From: Microbacterium oxydans
GTDB lineage: Bacteria; Actinomycetota; Actinomycetes; Actinomycetales; Microbacteriaceae
Direction: 5' to 3'
Length of the DNA: 64,000 nt
Assembly (NCBI RefSeq): GCF_900095745.1
Contig: NZ_FMIR01000009.1
Span: 90,204 to 154,203 of the forward strand
The position numbers were made by a program, and so were the translations under genes. This document shows, piece after piece, positions 60,982-64,000 of this stretch. Under the pieces are notes generated by a model. The model made no database searches, had not been told where the DNA came from, and was given only the letters and a program-made list of their open reading frames with translations. Each line of letters opens with the position of its first letter. Position 1 is the first letter of the stretch.

Positions 60982-62766
60982 TCACTCCGTCGAGCGACCG
61001 CGGGGCAGTTCGTGTCGGGCGCCGTCCTCGCTGCGGCGACGCCCCGGTGGCGGCGCCGCCTTGTCGGGGCATACGGGTCGGGGGACGCTCCAGCGTGCCG
61101 TGGTCCCGCGGTCCGTCCGCTGATCCAGCGTGAACGTGCCGCCATGCAGCGCGGCACGCTCCGCGAGGTTCTCGGTCCCGCCGGGATTACCGAGGGACTC
61201 GGCGATCCCGTCACCGTCGTCCTGCACCGAGACGACCACCTCCTTCTCCGAGACGGCGACGCTGACGGCGCAGTTGCTGGCCTGCGCATGGTGGGCGACG
61301 TTGGCGAGCGCCTCGCGGATGACGGCGACCACATCATCGGCGAGCTTCCCGGTGACGACCGGATCGACCGGACCCACGAAGGTGACCGTCGGCGCGGACG
61401 GCAGCGCCGGAGTGAGCTCGGTGATCACATCGAGCGCCCGCCGGCGGACGGGACGATCCTTGCTCTTCACCCGGCGCGTCCGGAGCGAGAATATCCCCGA
61501 ACGGATGTCGGTGATGGCTGCATCGATCTCCGCGACGTGCTGCTCGAGTTCTTCGGCGTGAGCGGGGTCGGTGGCGGCGAACGCCTGCAGGCTCATCCCC
61601 GTCGCGAACAGCCGCTGGATGACGTTGTCATGCAGGTCGCGGGCGATGCGGTTGCGCTCTTCGATGATGTCGAGGTGCTGCCGATCCTCTCGAGCCCAGG
61701 CGAGCGAGGTCGCGAGACCCGCCTGGGCGACGAAATCGGAGATCGCGTCGATCTCGTTCGGAGAGAAGTCGCTGCCGGATGCCGCTCGCGTGACGCACAG
61801 GGCTCCGATCGCATGCCCGGCGGCCACCAGGGGGACGGCCACCGTGGGTCCCGCGGCATCCTGGTCTCCTGCCAGGCTGGTGTGGGTGGCCTCGTCGGTG
61901 AGGCTCCCGCTCACCACGCCTCCACTGGCGATGGCGTGCGCGGCGACCGAGCTCGCCGCCGGGAGGACGCCGTGTTCGTACGCGGCGGACAGCGGACCTC
62001 GAGCAGCGTCGATGCGAAGGTGGTCGGCGTCCACGTGGACGACGATCGTCACGAGGTCGCAGGCGACCACGTGGGTGACGCGTTCCGCCATGACGTCGAG
62101 GATGTCCTCGCGCTGAGGGGTCAGGAGCACGGCGCTCACATCCGAGAGCGCTCGATTCAGGCGCTGCTGGCGACGAGCCTCCTCGGCCTCGCGCGCGTTG
62201 TGGACGGTGATTCCCGCGGTCACGGCCATCGACTCGATGAGCTCCTCATCCTCGATCGTGAAGACACCGGTGCGGCGGTTCGACAGCACGAGGACGCCAC
62301 ACACCTCGCCGTGGCTTCGGACCGGAACCCCGAGGAACCCCTCCATGACAGGGTGATGCGGAGGGAACCCTGCGGATCGAGGGTCATCGCTCATCTGGTT
62401 CAGACGGATCGTGCGGCCGCTGTCGACCACCGCGCGGAACAGCGTCCCAGGTTCCGGCGGATCGGCGATCGCGACCGCAGTCCGCTGATCGATGCCCACG
62501 TGGATGAAACGCTCGACGGTGCCGGCCGCATCGATCACGATCAGGGCGCCGTAGCGGGCTTCGATGAGGTCGGCGGCGGCCCGGACGATGCGGGTGAGAA
62601 CCCGGTCGGCGTCGAGCTGGCCCGCCGTGTCCGGCGAGAAGTCGACCAGACCGCGGAGCTGACGGCGGGTGGCGAGAAGTCGAGGTGCGCGTGTCGCGGG
62701 AGCGTCGTCCCCGCCATCCTGCTGGGGGCCGGGCGTAATATGCGTCTGTCGGCATCTGTCCTGCAT
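60982..62766 (-). CDS. devS: DevS/DosS-like sensor histidine kinase
   Basis: 594 residues. GAF1 at about 49-192, GAF2 at 218-357, HisKA_3 with phospho-H379 (ERNRIARDLHDNVIQRLFATGMSLQ), HATPase at 473-563 (REALANVAHHAQAS, DDGDG). GAF1 carries GFPPHHPVMEGFLGVPV; H138 aligns, from memory of the M. tuberculosis protein (FPPYHP, H149), with the heme ligand. So it may be an oxygen, NO or redox sensor. Start at 62766 is supported by AAGGTGG. No membrane helices, so cytoplasmic. Divergent from the response regulator gene. Confidence 0.88.
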   Translation of the reverse strand: MQDRCRQTHITPGPQQDGGDDAPATRAPRLLATRRQLRGLVDFSPDTAGQLDADRVLTRIVRAAADLIEARYGALIVIDAAGTVERFIHVGIDQRTAVAIADPPEPGTLFRAVVDSGRTIRLNQMSDDPRSAGFPPHHPVMEGFLGVPVRSHGEVCGVLVLSNRRTGVFTIEDEELIESMAVTAGITVHNAREAEEARRQQRLNRALSDVSAVLLTPQREDILDVMAERVTHVVACDLVTIVVHVDADHLRIDAARGPLSAAYEHGVLPAASSVAAHAIASGGVVSGSLTDEATHTSLAGDQDAAGPTVAVPLVAAGHAIGALCVTRAASGSDFSPNEIDAISDFVAQAGLATSLAWAREDRQHLDIIEERNRIARDLHDNVIQRLFATGMSLQAFAATDPAHAEELEQHVAEIDAAITDIRSGIFSLRTRRVKSKDRPVRRRALDVITELTPALPSAPTVTFVGPVDPVVTGKLADDVVAVIREALANVAHHAQASNCAVSVAVSEKEVVVSVQDDGDGIAESLGNPGGTENLAERAALHGGTFTLDQRTDRGTTARWSVPRPVCPDKAAPPPGRRRSEDGARHELPRGRSTE

Positions 62767-62876
62767 CCCTCCACCTTCCCCGGAGACCGACCGGTCTGCA
62801 ACGCTCAGCCGGTATATGGCAGGCGCGTCGCCGGCGGGGATCCCGATACCGGAGGCCCGCACACCCGATCGAGCCG

Positions 62877-62888
62877 GGACCATGGTCC
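62877..62888. promoter_or_regulatory. DosR-box-like palindrome between devS and devR
   Basis: GGACCATGGTCC is a perfect 12-bp palindrome, in the setting GGGAC-CATG-GTCCT, matching the GGGAC-N4-GTCC layout of DosR sites. Suggests autoregulation. Confidence 0.55.
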
Positions 62889-62975
62889 TAGTCGTGGCCG
62901 CGAAACGCCCGTTACGGTGCCAGAGACGTGCACCGGCAGACCGGATGCGCGAGCGGGTACAGGAGAGTGTCGGGC

Positions 62976-63620
62976 ATGATCGCAGTGTTCCTGGTCGACG
63001 ATCATGAGATGGTGCGCCGGGGCGTTGCGGGTGTGATCCAGGCCACTCCGGATCTCGAGGTCGTCGGCGAGGCGGGGGGCTGTCGGGAGGCGACGAGGCG
63101 GATCGCGGCCACGCTTCCCGATGTCGTGGTCCTCGATGTACACCTGCCGGACGGCAGCGGGATCGACCTGTGCCGGGCCATCCGGCAGCGGCACCCGGGC
63201 ATTCGGTGCCTGATCCTCACGGCCTACGACGACGACGACGCGGTGATCGCGGCCGTGATGGCGGGGGCGGACGGGCACCTGCTCAAGACGGTGCGCGCTG
63301 CGGACCTTCCGGAAGCCGTGCGCGCCGTCGCTGCGGGCCGTCGGCTGCTCGATCCCGCCACGGTGCGTCGGGCGACGGGTCAGGTCGCCTCGGGATCCAC
63401 GGATTCCGCTGATCCGCGGTTCGCGTCCTTGAGCATGCGCGAACGGCAGATCCTCGCTCTCATCGCCGACGCCCTGACGAACCGGCAGATCGCGGACCGC
63501 CTCGGCCTCGCCGAAAAGACGATCAAGAACTACGTCACCTCGATGCTCGGGAAGCTGGGCTTCACGCACCGGACGCAGGCGGCGGTCTTCGAACTCTCGC
63601 GGATGCACGACGAAGGCTGA
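62976..63620 (+). CDS. devR: DevR/DosR-like response regulator
   Basis: 214 residues. Receiver with phospho-acceptor D54 (VVLDVHLPDGSG) and K104; C-terminal LuxR-type helix-turn-helix LTNRQIADRLGLAEKTIKNYVTSMLGKLGFTHRTQAAVF, very close to the DosR recognition region as remembered. AGGAGA precedes the ATG. Paired with the divergent kinase, it would activate a hypoxia/dormancy regulon. Confidence 0.9.
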   Translation: MIAVFLVDDHEMVRRGVAGVIQATPDLEVVGEAGGCREATRRIAATLPDVVVLDVHLPDGSGIDLCRAIRQRHPGIRCLILTAYDDDDAVIAAVMAGADGHLLKTVRAADLPEAVRAVAAGRRLLDPATVRRATGQVASGSTDSADPRFASLSMRERQILALIADALTNRQIADRLGLAEKTIKNYVTSMLGKLGFTHRTQAAVFELSRMHDEG

Positions 63621-63670
63621 CGAGCTGATGGCCCTGCCCCGGCCTTCGAGTGCCGGCGCGGTGGCGTGCG

Positions 63671-63685
63671 CGGACCAAAGCCCTC
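63671..63685. promoter_or_regulatory. DosR-box-like site 1
   Basis: CGGACCAAAGCCCTC: weaker match to the GGGAC..GGCCC consensus, exactly 30 bases (about three helical turns) upstream of site 2. Confidence 0.45.
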
Positions 63686-63700
63686 CCGGCGGGAGGTCGA

Positions 63701-63715
63701 GGGACGAATGGCCCT
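63701..63715. promoter_or_regulatory. DosR-box-like site 2
   Basis: GGGACGAATGGCCCT fits GGGACTTNNGGCCCT at all fixed positions except the TT. It lies directly upstream of a TACGGT -10-like box (63715-63720). Confidence 0.65.
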
Positions 63716-63782
63716 ACGGTGCTGCCTTCTTCTGAGTGAGGGTGGCAGAGGACGATCCGGAGCAGGGAGAAGGGACGAGACG

Positions 63783-64000
63783 GTGAGTAGGGCGATGCAC
63801 AGCGACTCCGTGAGGCTGCGGAACGTCTGGGCGGAGCGCGGTGCGAACGACGATGGGGGCGTTCGTCCGGTGATGGGGACTGCGTGGGTGGCTTGTGGGG
63901 GAGCCGTCCGAGCGGTCGCGGGGCTGTGCGCGTGGCTGTGGGAGCTGCGCGGATGGCTGTCCGGGGTTGCGGACGGCGGGGGAGCCGTTCGGGGGATGTG
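63783..64000 (+). CDS. Start of an unidentified gene, cut by the window end
   Basis: GTG at 63783 is preceded by AGAAGGGA at proper spacing and the frame stays open for 72 codons to the window end (SRAMHSDSVRLRNVWAERGANDD..). Gly-, Val- and Trp-rich; no family recognised. The two DosR-box-like sites upstream suggest control by the adjacent response regulator. The gene call rests on the RBS and open frame only. Confidence 0.35.
   Translation, partial: MSRAMHSDSVRLRNVWAERGANDDGGVRPVMGTAWVACGGAVRAVAGLCAWLWELRGWLSGVADGGGAVRGM

Overview
The window is a contiguous piece of a high-GC actinobacterial chromosome. Gene order, codon use, leaderless promoters and a riboflavin-catabolism locus all point to Microbacterium or a close relative (Microbacteriaceae). 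This assignment is inferred, because no rRNA is present.

Region 1 (1-22074) is the core translation block. It holds the end of rpsL, then rpsG, fusA and tuf. A small antitoxin-like gene and an 850-base structured gap follow. Next come the S10/spc genes (rpsJ to rplO), secY-adk-map, a thioredoxin-fold membrane protein, infA, rpmJ (38 codons), rpsM, rpsK, rpoA and rplQ, closed by a strong terminator. rpsN (S14) and rpsD (S4) are missing from their usual places. Several ribosomal proteins carry Ala/Lys- or Glu/Ala-rich tails.

Region 2 (22104-35284) is a divergent XRE-cupin regulator and one long same-strand operon. The operon encodes a peptide-type ABC importer (binding protein, two permeases, two ATPases), a metal amidohydrolase, a DUF885 peptidase-like protein, an NTF2-like protein, a dihydrodipicolinate-synthase-family lyase and a three-subunit FAD/[2Fe-2S] dehydrogenase. 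The last four enzyme genes resemble the D-hydroxyproline dehydrogenase plus pyrroline-hydroxycarboxylate deaminase set, so uptake and breakdown of hydroxyproline-containing peptides is a reasonable hypothesis.

Region 3 (35319-44847) holds an acyl-CoA ligase, then an unusual regulator in which a CitA-type membrane sensor is joined directly to a CitB-type DNA-binding domain, with no kinase and no receiver. It is divergent from a tripartite tricarboxylate transporter (TctCBA). A TauE/SafE permease, two MaoC-fold dehydratases, murB and a VOC protein follow.

Region 4 (44805-53528) is central carbon and amino acid metabolism: an aspartate-type aminotransferase, alanine dehydrogenase with a divergent Lrp-type regulator, and the glyoxylate shunt (aceB, aceA) with a divergent RamB-type regulator.

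Region 5 (53661-60392) matches the riboflavin-degradation (rca) genes described from Microbacterium maritypicum: riboflavin lyase RcaE, ribokinase RcaD, a PadR regulator, flavin reductase RcaB and flavokinase RcaA. A THI5/NMT1-type ABC importer precedes them, probably for riboflavin. The same 16-bp palindrome, TAGTCAA-N2-TTGACTA, lies before both the importer and rcaB, which predicts one regulon.

Region 6 (60481-64000) has a small secreted protein, a DevS/DosS-like GAF-GAF histidine kinase with the heme-ligand histidine apparently conserved, its DevR/DosR-like response regulator, and DosR-box-like sites. Two of these sites precede a gene that runs off the window.
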